A stretch of DNA of 64,000 nt, taken from positions 105,452,896-105,516,895 of the forward strand of contig NC_071392.1 of assembly GCF_022682495.2 (NCBI RefSeq), written 5' to 3'. The notes under the pieces were generated by a model that saw only the letters and a program-made list of their open reading frames with translations, was not told the DNA's origin and made no database searches. A program made the translations under genes and the position numbers. The DNA comes from Desmodus rotundus (taxonomy: Eukaryota; Chordata; Mammalia; Chiroptera; Phyllostomidae). Below are positions 22,739 to 34,863 of the stretch, in pieces. Position 1 is the first letter of the stretch, and each line of letters opens with the position of its first letter.

Positions 22739-25290
22739 GCTAACAGTGATGGGTAGAGGTGGGTCAGCTTGAGATCTGGGTAGTCAAGGAAAGCCATAGT
22801 TTGGGTCATAGTTGGAGCTAAGATCCAAACTATGAGAAGAAATCAGGTATGGGAAGATCAGGAGGAAGGGTGTTCTTGGCAGAGGGGATAGCAAGCACAA
22901 AGGCCCTGGGGCAGGAATGTGCTTGGCTTGATTGAAGGATAGTGCGGCTGGCTGACGTAGAGTGAGCAAAAGGGAGAAAGACGGGGGGCAGGCTGAGTTC
23001 CCAGGGGGACGGTTAGGCCAGGGGAAAGAGTTCGGGTTCCTGCTCAGCATGATACAAGCTTTTGGGAGATGTTCGGCAGGAACTTTAAACACGATTGTAT
23101 CCTGAATTTCTCCTCTCACTTTAACTCTGCTTTTGCCCTCTGTGGCTTTCCGTCCCACGACTCTTGTTTTCTGGTACACTTGTGTTTGAAATAGTAGTTA
23201 ATTCCTCCCTTTTCCTTTTTAATTTAAAATTTTTTTCAAAAATTTTATCAGAGCTGTATAGGCACACAATTGAAAAAAAAAACCCAAAGACTTCTACCAC
23301 GCTGATACTCTATAGCAGTGGTTGCTGGCCACTCTCTCCTGAACCTGAGGGCCACCACCCAGAGGCAAGTACTTGCAACTATTGTCACTGGGGATTCCCC
23401 CCCCCTTTTTTTTCTAGGTATCATGGTTAAGCTGCTACTTCTTGACTTTTCAGTCTTAGATACAATATGTTTACTTGCTAACAGTGAAGACGCTATAAAC
23501 CATTTACCAATTTGGAGATAAGTCAATATGCATTGTTTTCATTTGCATAACTATGTCACTGTCATTACTGTGATTGACAGCTGATGTCTTCTGTACAGGA
23601 ACTAAGGAAGGCCTTTCCCTGTGTTATCTCAGTTAATCTTCACAGTAACACTCTAAGTATTGGTCAAGATAGCAATAATACTGACACTTTATACTCAGTG
23701 AAGCCGTTGGCAGTTTGCAGAAGACTCTTGCAACCATCCCGTGATCTGCAGAGCAATCCTGAGAGGTAAGCAGAGCTGGCGTTTTCAACCCCAGTGGCGT
23801 GTGGTGGTTAAAATAAAACCCGGTCTCCAGCCCAGATGAAAGACATTCCTTTCATCTTGGCTGGAAGGACAGAAGTGTGAAGGAGATAACTCTTCTATCT
23901 CACATTTGGGGGTGGCTTGCTGCATCAGCTACTATTGCCCTTATTAATACGATACCTGGGTTGGAATCCTAGCTCTGTCTCTCGGGGGCTGTGTGGTTTG
24001 GAGTAGGTTATTCAACCTCTCAGAGCCTTTGTTACCTCTTCTGAGAAATGGGTATGCTGACAGTACCCACCTCAATGGGCAGCTGCGAGGCTGATGGAGC
24101 TGAGTTTTACAAAGTGTTTAGAACAGTGCCTGGCCCGCAGGAACAACTATGTAAGTGATCAGATAAACTGGGGGTAGGAAGTGAATGAGCCAGGACCCAT
24201 GTCTGGGCCTTCTGATGCCAAGTTCAATGTCTGACCCCAAAGCCCCAGGCACTTATATTCCTCTTTATGATTTTTACCATATCTACCTATTTACTCAATA
24301 TTTTTCCTTCTTTTGAAGACATGAATTTTTGAGAGGATTCTTATACTAATGCTTTAATATGCTAATCCTAAATTTTTCTAACACACAGTAAAACAAATTC
24401 AATATGATTTAGAAGGGTTTGCCCACGTACATCCTAAAGTTGGTGCCTGTACCCTGTGGGTACACCAAAGGACAAGTATGCTATTTTTAGGTCTATAAAC
24501 AACCTTTGGAAAAATCTGTCCAGTGGCTTTTAAATCATTTATATCATGACCCTCAGTACGTAACACATTCTACATCACACACTTTACATTCAGCGGCAAC
24601 GAAAGTGGTAGTCAAGAGAATACAGACCCTGGAGCCCACCCCCCGGGCTGGAACCCCAGCATCGTCTCTTAACGCCTACGTCGCTTTCGCTTTCGCTGAA
24701 TGACTCAACCTCTGTGCCCCCATTTTCTCATCTGTAAAGTGGGGCTGACAATAACGGTACCCACCTCACAGGGCCATTGTGAAGATAAAGAGTTAATATG
24801 TGTACGGCCATAGTAAGCATCCCAACCCTCAGCACACATCCATGAATGGACAGAAGTGAAACAAAGTCTCACACATGCAAAATGTATTCTTAGTACAGGA
24901 TGTGAACTATGCTTTCTGTTCTATTTTATTTCATTAAAAAATATGGTCATCTTTGTGAAATTGTATTAATCTATTTTTTATATATAACTCATGCTCTTTT
25001 CTGATGAACATTATACTGTAATAAAAATACTTTTAAGTAGCATATTTTTTATGCAAGAAAAGGCAAAGAATGAAAATAAAAGAAACCGGTTGATTATGTG
25101 AACAGCAAATGTGCTAAAATTATTTTGTCCAGCACAGTGAGAAAACATTAACAGATATGGGTCCCTAACAGCTTGGATGCCACTGATCTGTAATTTCTTA
25201 TGAGTTCTGTTGACCTGCACTATAGGAATAATGTATCTGCCTCAAACCAAACACGTGTGTTTCAAAGGCTTTAAAAAAAAATAACATTTG
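22739..25290. other. P1-P2 interval, no gene recognised
   Basis: MIR segments at 23930-24170 and 24620-24820; AT-rich stretches 23200-23290 and 24900-25100 are probably decayed L1. Nothing coding. Confidence 0.5.
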
Positions 25291-25498
25291 TGCCCTGGCT
25301 GTTGTGACTCAGTGGATTGGCACCGGCCTGTGAACCAAATGGTCACCAGTTCAATTCCCCGTCAGGGCACATGCCTGGGTTGCAGGCCAGGTCACCGGGA
25401 GGGGGTATGTGAGAGGCAACCACACATTGATGTTTCTCTCCATCTCTTTCTCCCTCCCTTCCCCACTGTCTAAAAATAAAATCAAATCTTTAAAAAAT
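25291..25498 (+). repeat. VES SINE
   Basis: Starts GCCCTGGCTGTTGTGACTCA (A-box head), B-box AGTTCAATTCCCCGTCAGGG, then GAGAGGCAACCACACATTGA, pyrimidine tract and an A-rich tail. Possible duplication AAAAAATAACATTTG / AAAAAATATATTTG around it. Confidence 0.92.
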
Positions 25499-25514
25499 AT
25501 ATTTGATATATTAC

Positions 25515-25738
25515 AGCAAGAGTCAATAAGCGACAACCCTAGGACCAAAGCTGGCCCACTGCCTGTTTTTGTAAATAAAGTGTTATTGGACTACAGCCAC
25601 ACCCATTCATTTATTTACTGCATATGGCTGCTTTTGTGTTACAAGAGCAGAGCTGAGTAGTTGCCACAGATCCCATCTGGCCTGCAAAGCCTAGAATATA
25701 TACTATCTGGTCTTTTATAGAAAAAATTTACCAATTCC
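25515..25738 (-). mobile_element. MER58-type hAT MITE
   Basis: GCCTGTTTTTGTAAATAAAG, CACAGATCCCATCTGGCCTG and CTATCTGGTCTTTTATAGAA are the reverse complement of the family seen at 36527 and 40397. The family name is from memory. Confidence 0.7.
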
Positions 25739-28654
25739 TATATTAAATTTATAGTTCAAAACTCTTAAGCCTAAATTAAATTCTATGTGTGTCTTATTTT
25801 ATACTATTTATTAGTCTTACAAATTTGAACAATTACATTTTCCCCAACATGTCACTTTGAAAAATGTCAAACCTCCTAAAGTTTGACTGGATAGTACAGC
25901 GAGCACTCACGTATCCTTCACCAGATTCACCAACTGGTAGCATCCTGTCACATTTGCTTTGTCACTATCCATGTATCTCTGTGTGCACTTTTTAATTAAA
26001 ATATTTGTTGTGAAAATTGACATCCACGTCTGTCATATACATTTGACTGTGTGCGTGTATGCGAGTGTGCCTATACACGACCTCATGGCAGAAGTGGTCA
26101 ACGGTATACCGACAAATTCATGCTCCCCTTCCCTAATTTAGAGCTATTCCTGGAAACAGCTGCCTGCTAGGGACGTATCCCAGGACCCTCCGCACTTGGC
26201 CCAGGCCATGTGACAAGTTCTCACCAACAGAATGTGAGTAGAAGTGATAAATGTCACTACGGGCCACGGTCACTTCTGGGATCCTGAGTGACTATGTGAC
26301 AGAGGTAAATAAGCTTGTAACTTACATTTCGGGTTTGTTCATCACATTAGCTAGTATGGCTCTAAATAATCCAACCCAGTAAATCATGTGTCCCATTAAT
26401 GGGTCGAGACGGCAGTTTCCAACACCCTGGTCTGGCCCTCTGGTTCTCTGAACAGTTTTGAACCACGGATCCTTTCATTAAATTTTCAGTCAGAAGTCAA
26501 AATTGGAGCTTCTCTGGTTGCAGCATCTTTCCTGGCTCCCGGAGAATACTGTGTGATGACCACTGACCCAGGCACAGGCCTCTGTTTCTCAGAAGAGGAG
26601 GCAGAGCTGGCAGGAGAAAGACTAGAGAGAGGCCACACACAGGGGCCAGAGCCATTCCCCAGGTCTGTGGCCAGCGCAGGCTGTCCCCTCCCATCCCCAT
26701 GCCTCTCATTTGCCTCTCACAGGCCCCGATCACGGACTAGTCCCCACGAGCAGACCCCAGGCACCTGCGTGCACTGGAAAGCTTGCAACCAAGCTTCGTC
26801 CTGACTCTCCGGCCAGCCAGTTGCATGCTGTTACCAGTTACCTATCCCTCATTCTAATTGTTCCAAACAGCTAAATAATGCCTAGTACGTAGCAAGTATT
26901 CTATCTGTTTCACACAGTAGGTACAATAACAACGACAATAATTAAATTGTACACAACACTTTCTAAGTGCCAGACACTTAGCACTTTACAGATGTTAACC
27001 TCATTTAATTTCACAGCCCTATGAAGTGGATGATATTATTATCAGCCCATTAGACAGATGAAGCAATTGAGGGACAGAAATTACTTTACCCAAGCCACAT
27101 AGCTGGTAGATGGCAATTTGAGCCCATGCAGTCTGGCGCCAGAGTCCGAGCCGCTAACCACGCTGTTACACACAGCCCTTCAGATGCTGCTACCCGAGGT
27201 AACAGTATAGGCAAGAGAACGAGGGTTTGCTATCAGAAGAGATTTTCACCACTCATTTGCCGTGTGGTGCAGGGAAACTTACTTAACAACTCTGCCTCTC
27301 AATGACCTGGCTCTGAAATGGGGATAATACTTTCCACCTTGACAGGTCATTGCAAAGACTAAATAGAGAAAACATAGAGTAGCCAGCTCCTGTTCTTTAT
27401 ATAGAACGGGGTTAAACGGAAAAATATTCCTACTTCGTCACAGGCCTACCTTATGCTGGAGGCATGTGAGGCAGAAGAAATGGAAGGCATAGGTCCTGCA
27501 CTTAAGCATCTCATAATCTTATTAACCAAGATAAACCATTCATAAAACAATCAGAAAAGTCCCAAGATACTTTGAATAAGGGTGGAATTAGCTGCAGTCA
27601 AGTGTAAGAAAAATCAGTGCAGTCGGTGGCCAGGCCCTGGGCCTCTGCATATGCTGTTCCTCCTCCCTCTCTTCTTCTGGCGGAGTCCCGCTAAAGCTTC
27701 AGGTTCCAGCTTAAATATCAGTCCTCTCCCCCAGGGTCAGAGGTCTGTGACCCCTTCCCCTCCTCCTAAGTCACTTTGTGTTCCCATAGTGCCCTATTCG
27801 TCCCCATCATGGCACTCTGTCTTTGGTTGCTGCTGGTTTGTCTGTCTACCCCACCTTACTGGGCTCTATGCAAGTCCCCAGTAATTTGTTGAAGAAATGA
27901 ACAAGTGAACAATGAATTAATGAATGCAGAAACCTTCTAGGTAGAGACAAGAGGCACTCTGGGTACCCATAGCCTCCCTTTATAAAATGAGGCAAAATAA
28001 GGCAATGGTTTCTGGTCTCCAACTGACCCAAAATATGTCAATTTTTAAAAGTTTCCCATCTGCAGCCAGATTTGTGATCCATTGAACCCATAGGGGGATC
28101 AAATTGAAGTCGAGGTGAGATGGGAAGATGACGTGGACGAGGGAGAAAGGAGGGAAGGGTGAGGGAGGCTGTATTTTGCGAATGAAGGGTGGGAAGAGCG
28201 TGCTTGATACCCGACACAACCCCACAGTCCTCTAGTATCTGGGGTCCTACCCAACTTTGGGTCCATCACCCTTCAGGGAGACAGAGCACCTTATAGTTTA
28301 TGATACATTTTCTCCTTCACTAGCCCATGGAATCCTCACCGCAACCGAGGTTAATTTGATGGATGAAGAGTTGGGGATCAGATTGTTTAAGTGCCCACCA
28401 TTGTACAGCTTTAAGTGGCAGGGACACTTAACCAACAACAGCCTGTGACAATAGCCTGTGATCTGGCTTGAGGCCAATGCCATTGGTCAAAGGAAATAGG
28501 CCTATGCACCCAGGAAAAATTAGGCTCATCTAGCACTTGAACAACAGAGTGCCCCGATGGAGGATTGTTGACCGGTGGCCAAATCACCCCATCTTCTTAC
28601 TCGTCCCACTCTGAGCACTTACAGGTACTGCTATCTCAGCCCAGCCCAACCCTT
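25739..28654. other. P1-P2 interval, no gene recognised
   Basis: Possible L1-like piece 25880-26110; LTR-like words 26160-26390; a well-preserved MIR at 26925-27180; further MIR at 27240-27400. Nothing coding. Confidence 0.5.
26925..27180 (+). repeat. MIR SINE, near full length
   Basis: Contains AAGTGCCAGACACTTAGCAC, TTTACAGATGTTAACCTCAT, the core GACAGATGAAGCAATTGAGG and GAGCCCATGCAGTCTGGC. Confidence 0.85.
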
Positions 28655-29045
28655 CCCATCTGTGCATCCATCCATGTAACCACCCATTCATCCATATATT
28701 CATCTCTGCATCTACCCACCCACTCATCACCTCATTCATCCATCTACCCATCCACCCACCTACCCAGGTACTTATTCATCCACATGTCTCCATCCATCCC
28801 ATCCATCTACTTACCCATCCATCCATCCATGATACCCACCCATTCATCCATCACATCTATTCATTATTGCATCCACCCATCTACTCACCTACCAAACTTC
28901 TCAATTACCATTAATTCATTGGTCCCATCCATCGATCCATCCACCAACATATTACATCCATTTATCAAACCATCTACCTATCTAACCACTCATGTATTCA
29001 TTCATTCATTCATCCATCCATCCATCTTCCCATTCATTCATTCAC
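28655..29045. repeat. (CATC/CATT)n low-complexity array
   Basis: About 390 bp of tetranucleotide-based words CATC, CATT and CACC. It explains a 212-residue open frame here that is rich in His, Ser, Pro and Thr and is not a gene. L2-like sequence follows to about 29160. Confidence 0.9.
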
Positions 29046-31496
29046 TAAATAATCTAGACTCCATCAAAGTCTACATGGGGCCAGGCCCTGTGGTAGCCTG
29101 GACTATAACAAAAAGAATGAGACAAATACAGATGTTGCCCACCAGGAGATTTGAGATACTTACAAAAATAGCAAATTCCCAAAGTGCCAAAATATGTAAT
29201 TAAGGGAAGCTTGTTAAAGGAAAAAAGGGTAGGAAAATAACAAAGCCAGGAGTCAGGTTATCACACAGATATACACACCACAGCATCTCATCCTCACAGA
29301 TGCTGAGGGCAGCCCCAAACTTGGCACTGGGCTACATCCTGGCACCCAAAGCAAATACTACAACACAAGAGTCACAGTATACTGCATTGTGGCAGACCCC
29401 ACCCAGCAGCTATTCCTGCTTCCTTACAACGCAGTAGTGTTATGTGCACCCAGGGCACATTTGGAAATGTCTGGAGACATTTTCGGTTGGCACAACTCAC
29501 GAGGAGGTATGCTACAAGCATCTGATGAAAAAGTAAGCTGAAGAACTATATATAACATACAACATTTCTGATAACAAAACAGTATGTGCATGTATATGTA
29601 CAGTATTATGAGAATAAATATGGTAATAGACATAGAACATCCATCCACCCATCCAATCATCCAGCCAATGTTTGTTGAATACTTGCCATGTGGTGAGCAC
29701 TGCATGGAGGCTAGGATAAAGGCACACGAGTGGACGTCCTACAAAGCAGATAGACCTGGGACACAGTGAGAGGCTGCCAAGTATATTATTATTACATTAT
29801 CCTTTGGAGGGAACTTTATGGGGCCTTCTGTTCACGCCTAGCCTGGGCTTGTGGCCTGGGGCTCTCCTCCAGAAACTGACTGGCCCCTTTGGGAGACAAT
29901 GAGTCTTCCTCTGGCTGCAGGGTTAACCAAGTCTTGCAACCGTGTTTTAACCTCCTATGAAGCACCTAAGGCATGCCCAGCCCTCTAGCTATGCAATCTC
30001 TAATGGCACCACCCTCTGTGAGATAGGTTCTGTTGTTCTCTCCATCTTACAGACGAGGAAATAGATTCAGAGAAGGGAAGTGACTTGCCCAAGGACACAC
30101 AGCCAGTGTGAGGGATAGACCTGAAAGGTGTTTTTGATTCTTCAGCTTTTGCAAATTCCTCTGCATCACAGGCTCCTGCTTGATGGAGGATCAAAGAAAG
30201 ATCTCCTGGACCAGTCAGGAGACCAGCCCCTGATTCCTTAAGGCTATCTGTCCTCAGCTATTGATAACATTAAGGAATACTTACTGAGTCCTCACTGTGT
30301 ATGTGGTGCCAAGGACTTACACCCTTGCTTCCCTTTAGTTATCCAAGAACCTAAGAATCCTAAGGCATTCTATCTCAGCTTCAGAAATAAGGCAACCAAG
30401 GCACAGAAATGTTGGATAATTTGTCTAAAGTCACAGAACTGCAACTGAGATCTACCTATTCCAGAGGCCAAGCTCTGTGCACAGGTGTGATTTAAGTTGG
30501 TGTATAAAAAGTACTTCATTTTTAAAAATCAAAAATGTACAGAAAAAGTAAAACAGACATTCTCTTGAACCTCCCTTCTCATAAATAAAACTCTCTTCCC
30601 CGTCTCTTTGGGCCCTTCCACCAATTTTCTATGCAAATATAAATGTGTGTACATACACATGCACATATCCGTTTTGTTATCAGAAATGTTACATGCTAGA
30701 CACAGTCCTTCAACTTTCTTTTTCACTGAATGGAATTTGGAGGTCCTTCCCTGCCTACACACAGATCTGCATTATTTTCCAACAATGGGACAGCATTCCA
30801 TCCTAAAGATTCATCATGTGTGTTTACCCACCCTCTCCTGTCCGGCATTAGTGTTACTTCCAGCTTTGGAATCTCACCAGAGCAGAAGAGCCCCAGCCTT
30901 TCTCTGCCAGTAGCATATACCTCCCCAACCTTGCATCTTAGTTGCACACACCAGCATGAGATCGTTCTCATTTCCCAATGTCGCACGCTGTGCGTTGCTT
31001 TGTACCACTTCCCCTTGCTGAATTGTCCAGAGCTGATGGCCCTCATTAGAGGGGCCAGCCACCTCTTCCCCTTGGGTCCTATCCCACCCAGACCTGACTC
31101 AGCTCAACAACCATGCCCAGCAAGGCTCTCTGTGGGCTTTAGTTTGTCCTCGAGGCAAGTGGGGATGATGCTTCCTGCCCTAGCCCCTGAGAAATTGGAA
31201 GAATCCTGGGATGCATACTCAGGAAAGTGGTCGTGCTGGGCAGGAAATTAGCCCAGCCACTGTGCTAGGGCTCCTGCGGCCCCTCCCAGCACTTCCCGCA
31301 CCAAATCCGCCATGCCTCTGTTTGGAAGCTTAGCAAAGGGAGTCACATGCCTCCTCTGGGCTTCCTGCCATTCTAAAGGAGCCCTTAGAGGGTCTTTGGT
31401 ACCTTCCGAAACACACAGGAGGGCGTCCCATCGTTCCCCAAACTTGAGCATGGATCCACCCTGTTTGGTCCTCCCCCAGTCCCAACCGCTGGCCCC
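29046..31496. other. P1-P2 interval next to exon 1D
   Basis: L2 pieces 29046-29160 and 29640-29775; a MER20 fragment 29440-29525; MIR at 29950-30130 and 30370-30480; L1-like AT-rich stretch 30510-30860. No exon recognised besides 1D. Confidence 0.5.
29440..29525 (+). mobile_element. MER20 fragment
   Basis: CACATTTGGAAATGTCTGGA and GACATTTTCGGTTGGCACAA match the MER20 interior. Confidence 0.65.
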
Positions 31497-31502
31497 ACTC
31501 AC

Positions 31503-31551
31503 CATAGGGACCCTCCACTGGAGCCCCGAGGGGCGTGTTCACACTGACCAT
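31503..31551 (-). CDS. HNF4A: HNF4A alternative first coding exon 1D (P2 promoter-driven isoforms), 16 residues
   Basis: On the minus strand the ATG at 31551-31549 opens a 16-residue segment, MVSVNTPLGAPVEGPY. It closely resembles the human P2 N-terminus as I recall it (Ala to Thr at residue 6 and changes at residues 14-15). One extra G at 31503 precedes a strong donor GTGAGT (31502-31497). The splice phase is identical to exon 1A, so either first exon can join exon 2. P2 isoforms lack the AF-1 segment and predominate in pancreatic islet and fetal tissues. The exon is tiny and would be missed by ORF-based gene finding. Confidence 0.93.
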
Positions 31552-31760
31552 GGCCGAGCCCACCCAGCCAAAGACCTGGGGGCATGGAGGAGCTGGGGCC
31601 CCACACACAGCAGCAGTGGGAGTCGGTCCACCAGGAAGGCAGGAGTGCAGCCAGCTGCCACCGCCCGGTTATCTTATTGATTCTTCTAATCACCCAAGGT
31701 GGGTGGATACGTTAAAGAGTAACCAGTCACTTAGGGAACCTGTGGCTGGGGACTGTCACT
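31552..31760 (-). promoter_or_regulatory. HNF4A: HNF4A P2 promoter, conserved block
   Basis: The 200 bp upstream of exon 1D hold a dense cluster. An HNF1 site GGTTACTCTTTAAC (minus strand) lies at 31711-31724, a TAAT homeodomain core at 31687-31690 (PDX1-like), and an ATTGATT ONECUT-like site at 31673-31684 next to a GATA-like GATAAC near 31670. The block matches my memory of the human P2 promoter, where MODY-associated variants fall in the HNF1 and PDX1 sites. Factor assignments follow consensus and published knowledge of this promoter; occupancy in this species is inferred. Confidence 0.85.
31711..31724 (-). promoter_or_regulatory. HNF1 binding site in P2
   Basis: Minus-strand GGTTACTCTTTAAC matches the HNF1 half-site arrangement GTTA-N5-TAAC. 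It lies 160-173 bp upstream of the exon 1D ATG, the position expected for the HNF1 site through which HNF1A drives P2 in islets. Confidence 0.82.
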
Positions 31761-33429
31761 GTTGCTATGACAATGGCAACCTGGCAAGACCCTGGGTCCA
31801 TTTGGGCCCCAGTCCTGCACTCTGGGGTTGGGGACACTTGAAGCCAGAAGTAGGGAACACCAGCTCCCCCACCCTCAACTTGAGGAAAGAGAGTGGCCAG
31901 GAGGGGATGGGAAGGTGAGAGTCCAGCCTGGGTTGGGCTTTATGACTCCACAGAATGGGTGTGGCAGGAGGTGGGAGGGACGAGAAGAAGAGAAAAGGTG
32001 GAGGGTGGAGGACTTTATGTGTTAAGCACCTACTGGATGCTAGGAGATGCAAACAGGCATTGCCCATTTAAATTAAACCTTGATGAGGAAATTGAAGCAG
32101 AGAGAGAGGTTGCTTGCTTGGAGTCTCACAGTTGGTACACAGAAGGGTTGGAATTAGAATTCCCCTTCATCTAACATATTTATTGAGCACTGACTAAGCT
32201 CTATGTTATACTAAGCTCTGTGTTAGATTCCAGTGGTATAGAAATGAGCAAAGTAGACATCATCCCTGCACCCATTGGACTTGTGAGCTAATGGAGAAGA
32301 TGGCCACGATATAATCAGATGCTATTAAAGATATGACTGCAAACTGATCCATGCGTTCAGGGGTGGAGAAACGTGGGTCTGACTCCAGACCCATGGACCG
32401 AAGACACTCTGCCCACCCCCTCCGCTAGTCCATGGGCCTCCTTCCCCCTGTAAACGGTAACCTGTTGCTGCAGTCTGCTGAAACCCTGGTCTCTGAACGT
32501 GGAGCCATCCTGCATTCTAGCTCTCTTGCATACTAGACACCTGCTACCTGGCTTTTGGGGAACAGTCCCATTTCTATCGCCCCAATGTTGGGTCTCTGAA
32601 ATCAAGGTCTTCGTCACGTTAGAGAGAAGTCCAATGAGAAGCAGTAAACCTTGGGACCCAGAAGAACTAGAACACCCGGCTCCACCATTGTCTTGTTGCA
32701 TGGTTTCTGGTAAATGATGGCATTTCCCTATGGTAATAGCCACCTCAGGCTTTGCTCCAGTTCTAAGGTAGCTCATTGATATATTCCTCTCCGCTCAGTC
32801 TGTTTTTTTCAGGGTGCTTGCTCAGCCCTCTCATGGGGATCGCTGGTCCCTGGACACTGTGGCTGTTTCCAGTCTCCTACTATTTCCTCCCTACCTGTCT
32901 CACCGTCCTGTCTTCTTTTTCTCCAGTGTATTATCTTGGTTTCTATCTCACTTCTCTCTCAGTTCCTTTCCAACCACCTGACAAAAACACAATCCTCGAT
33001 GAACCTAAGGGCCTTGCTTTTATCATGGCTGCATGCCGGCAGCCAGTCACTGCTAAGAAAACAAAATCACTTAGAGGACAGATGGGAACGGCCGTAGATT
33101 CACAATCACCGCCTCCCACGCGGTGCAGAGCTTCTGCTGTCTCTTCTCGTTGCCCTTCCATTCTCTACTTCCATGTCAAGTCTCTTCTCCTGTCAAACTT
33201 TGTCCAATCTCACCCTCAGCAGGATGAGTCTTTGCCTCCCTCACACAGAGAGCAGAAGCCTGACACGCGGACCTGCCTCAGCTCCCCACGAAAGTCCACC
33301 TGCATTTGCACTTTGTTCCCCACTTTTGTCCAGATCCTCATGGGTCAGCACCCCACCTTTCCTGCTGCTCAGGCACCCAGTGTGACCACTAGTGACTTCT
33401 CCTATCTGTTCAACCTCTCCCTCTGTAGA
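31761..33429. other. Upstream of HNF4A P2
   Basis: MIR-like piece 32010-32160 and L2 3' end 32165-32345. A plus-strand frame of 233 codons from 32776 has no family similarity I can see and overlaps repeat sequence. Confidence 0.5.
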
Positions 33430-34270
33430 CTTTTAAAATCAACTTTATTGAGGTACAATTTACATACAGCGTTATGAGTTTTGGCCAATGTATACACCCA
33501 TAAAGTTGGCTTTATTCCTCCACAATCAATCCCCCAGGCACCTCCCATTCCAGGCAAGTGCTGATCTGCCTCCTGTTACTCTAGATTAGATTAGGATTTT
33601 CTAGAATGTCGTAGAAATAGCATCAGACAGCATGTACTCCTTTGTGCCTGACTTCTTTTGTTCAGCATGTTTGTGAGGTTCATCTCAGTCATGCCCTTTC
33701 TTTTTGCTAATGAGATTCCACTGAATGGATATACCACTGTTTGTTCGCTCATTCCCCTGGCGACGGACAACGAGGTGGTCTCCATCTTGGAGCTATCATG
33801 GACTAAGCAGCTATGTGTCTTCATGGACAAGTCTTTGCGTAGACATACGTTTCATTTCTCTTGGTTAAATTTCAAGGAAAGGGGCCCTGACTAGGTAGCT
33901 CAGTTGGTTAAACCATCATCCCAATATGCCAAGGTTAAGGATTCAACCTCTGATCAGGGCACATACAACAATCAACCAAAGAATGCAAATAAGTGGAACA
34001 ACAAATCAATGTTTCTCTCTCTCCCTCCCTCCCCCCCTTTCCCCTTTCCTCACTCTTTCTAAAATCCATAAATAACAAAAATTTTTAAAATATCTAGAAA
34101 AGGCATTGCTGGTTGATATAGTATGTATATGTTTAATGTATGAGCTACCCCCAAACTGCTGTCCCAAGTGGTCGCACTATTTTGCACCCCTGCCGGCGGG
34201 GTGGGAGAGCCCGTCTCCACACCCTCATCACTGCTTCTCGTGGTCAGTCTTCTTGATTATAACTGTGTGA
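33430..34270 (+). mobile_element. Old L1 3' region, split by a VES SINE
   Basis: AACTTTATTGAGGTACAATT, CCACTGAATGGATATACCAC, GGACAAGTCTTTGCGTAGAC and CACCCTCATCACTGCTTCTC follow the order of an old mammalian L1 3' end, interrupted at 33883-34087. Confidence 0.8.
33883..34087 (+). repeat. VES SINE inside L1, with TSD
   Basis: Starts GGCCCTGACTAGGTAGCTCA, then GATTCAACCTCTGATCAGGG, AACAACAAATCAATGTTTCT and pyrimidine tail. Flanks AAATTTCAAGGAAAGG and AAATATCTAGAAAAGG (13 of 16 identical) are the decayed target duplication. Confidence 0.93.
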
Positions 34271-34504
34271 TGTGATCTTTTCTTTGCTCTTGTTTGTTTC
34301 AAACTAGTTTTACAAGTGAAAAAAAGTAATGCACTCACCTGTTAAAAATGAAAATTGTACAAACAGCATATAATGAGAAATAAATCTCCCTCTTACCTTA
34401 GTCCCATATCTCGCTCTATTACACTTTAAAGGAATTCTTGTATATACTGCCAGACACTATACACATACATACACACATGTGTACACACATGACAGTGAAC
34501 ACAT

Positions 34505-34863
34505 TGCCATGGACTGAACTGGCTCCTCCCAAAATTCCTATGTCGAAGCCCTAACCCCTCAGTTTGTATTTGAAGACAGGACCTTTACGAAAGTAATTAG
34601 GATGAAATGAGGTCATAAGGGTAGAGTCGCAAACCCACAGGATTAGTGTGTACTTATAGGAAGAAACTTGAGGGAGCTCTCTCCCTCTGCCATGGTGAGA
34701 AGGCAGTTGTCTGCAAGTCAAAGAAGAGAGGTCTCACCGCACCCAACAATACAACACCCTGATCTCAGATCTCCAGCCCCCAGAACCGTGAAAAACTAAT
34801 TTCCGGTGATGGAGCCACTCAGGCTATGGTATTTTGTTATGGCAGCTCGAGCTGACTAAGACA
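34505..34863 (+). mobile_element. MLT1A-type LTR (ERVL-MaLR), solitary
   Basis: Runs from TGCCATGGACTGAACTGGCT to GGCAGCTCGAGCTGACTAAG-ACA, 359 bp, with the internal GGACCTTTACGAAAGTAATT and GCCTCCAGAACTG-like words. Start, order and length match the MLT1A family; no internal retroviral sequence adjoins it. Confidence 0.82.

Noticed and set aside
28565..29203. 212-codon open frame on the plus strand
   Set aside because: Composed of CATC/CATT tetranucleotide words, giving a low-complexity His/Ser/Pro/Thr/Ile product; runs into L2 sequence and has no family match.
32776..33477. 233-codon open frame on the plus strand
   Set aside because: No recognisable domain, no splice or promoter support, and its 3' end lies in an L1 remnant.
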